Part shown: piece after piece, positions 16,563-16,741 of the stretch | Layout of the letters: every line of letters begins with the position of its first letter | How positions within the stretch are numbered: the first letter of the stretch is position 1 | Source: Geosiphon pyriformis | Taxonomy: Eukaryota; Glomeromycota; Glomeromycetes; Archaeosporales; Geosiphonaceae | DNA: 16,741 nucleotides | NCBI GenBank assembly: GCA_016748015.1 | Contig: JAAOMT010000657.1 | Span: 1-16,741 of the forward strand | Reading direction: 5' to 3' | Notes under the pieces: generated by a model | Told to the model about the DNA's origin: nothing | Databases searched by the model: none | What the model saw: the letters and a program-made list of their open reading frames with translations, nothing else | Position numbers and translations under genes: made by a program

Positions 16563-16741
16563 ATGTGAATAATCTTGATCAAGGATTATTCTTCCAAGAG
16601 ATTCAGTTGATGAATGATAGTTTCATTCAATAAATAATACAAGTAAGTTTCTTAATACTTTGGGTTGTGATAGTTCAGTTTTAAATATTCTTTTTTATTT
16701 CTTTTTGATTTTAAAGGTTTCTTGGGATATTTAATTTGAAA
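16563..16741. other. AT-rich tail with a short palindrome
   Basis: A 23-bp near-perfect palindrome centred on TTGATCAA lies at 16568-16590. No gene seen. Confidence 0.5.

Overview
The window is AT-rich and eukaryotic. It looks like repeat-dense fungal nuclear DNA, and the protein style of the left element is one I associate with arbuscular mycorrhizal fungi (Rhizophagus/Glomeromycotina). That attribution rests on family recognition, not on a search. I see no ordinary host gene, tRNA, rRNA or CRISPR array. Nearly everything recognisable is decayed Ty3/gypsy LTR retrotransposon.

Layout. Positions 1-6796 (minus strand) hold an element read right to left: gag with a zinc knuckle, aspartic protease, a cysteine-rich module, a dUTPase, reverse transcriptase, RNase H and integrase, which runs off the left edge of the window. 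Its upstream LTR lies at about 6796-7201. Positions 7202-7618 are a spacer with a 20-bp-period degenerate repeat. Positions 7619-13463 (plus strand) hold a second, divergent gypsy element: 252-bp LTR-like segment, primer-binding site, gag, protease, a Trp/Cys-rich insert, RT, RNase H and integrase. An unrecognised, once-interrupted ORF follows directly (13469-14221). The two elements are head to head and share a 10-nt primer-binding sequence. Positions 14222-16741 are mostly non-coding: a promoter-like segment, a short antisense integrase fragment (15199-15362) related to the right element, a 40-41-bp minisatellite (16019-16163) and an LTR-like segment (16219-16562).

Both elements are dead. 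Gag-pol of the left element stays in one frame from gag to RNase H but carries many in-frame stops. The right element carries at least twelve. Most stops and the visible catalytic losses (DSG to DSR in right protease, YLDD to YLND in right RT, two D to N in right RNase H, D to N in left integrase) are single C-to-T or G-to-A transitions from the expected codon.

The observations most worth following are these. In both elements integrase starts at a homologous Met-Asn ATG in the -1 frame relative to RNase H, just after the RNase H frame closes. The left element carries a dUTPase preceded by a multi-cysteine module between protease and RT. A 20-nt near-perfect palindrome sits exactly where the right element changes frame from gag to pol. 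An unidentified ORF follows the right integrase.
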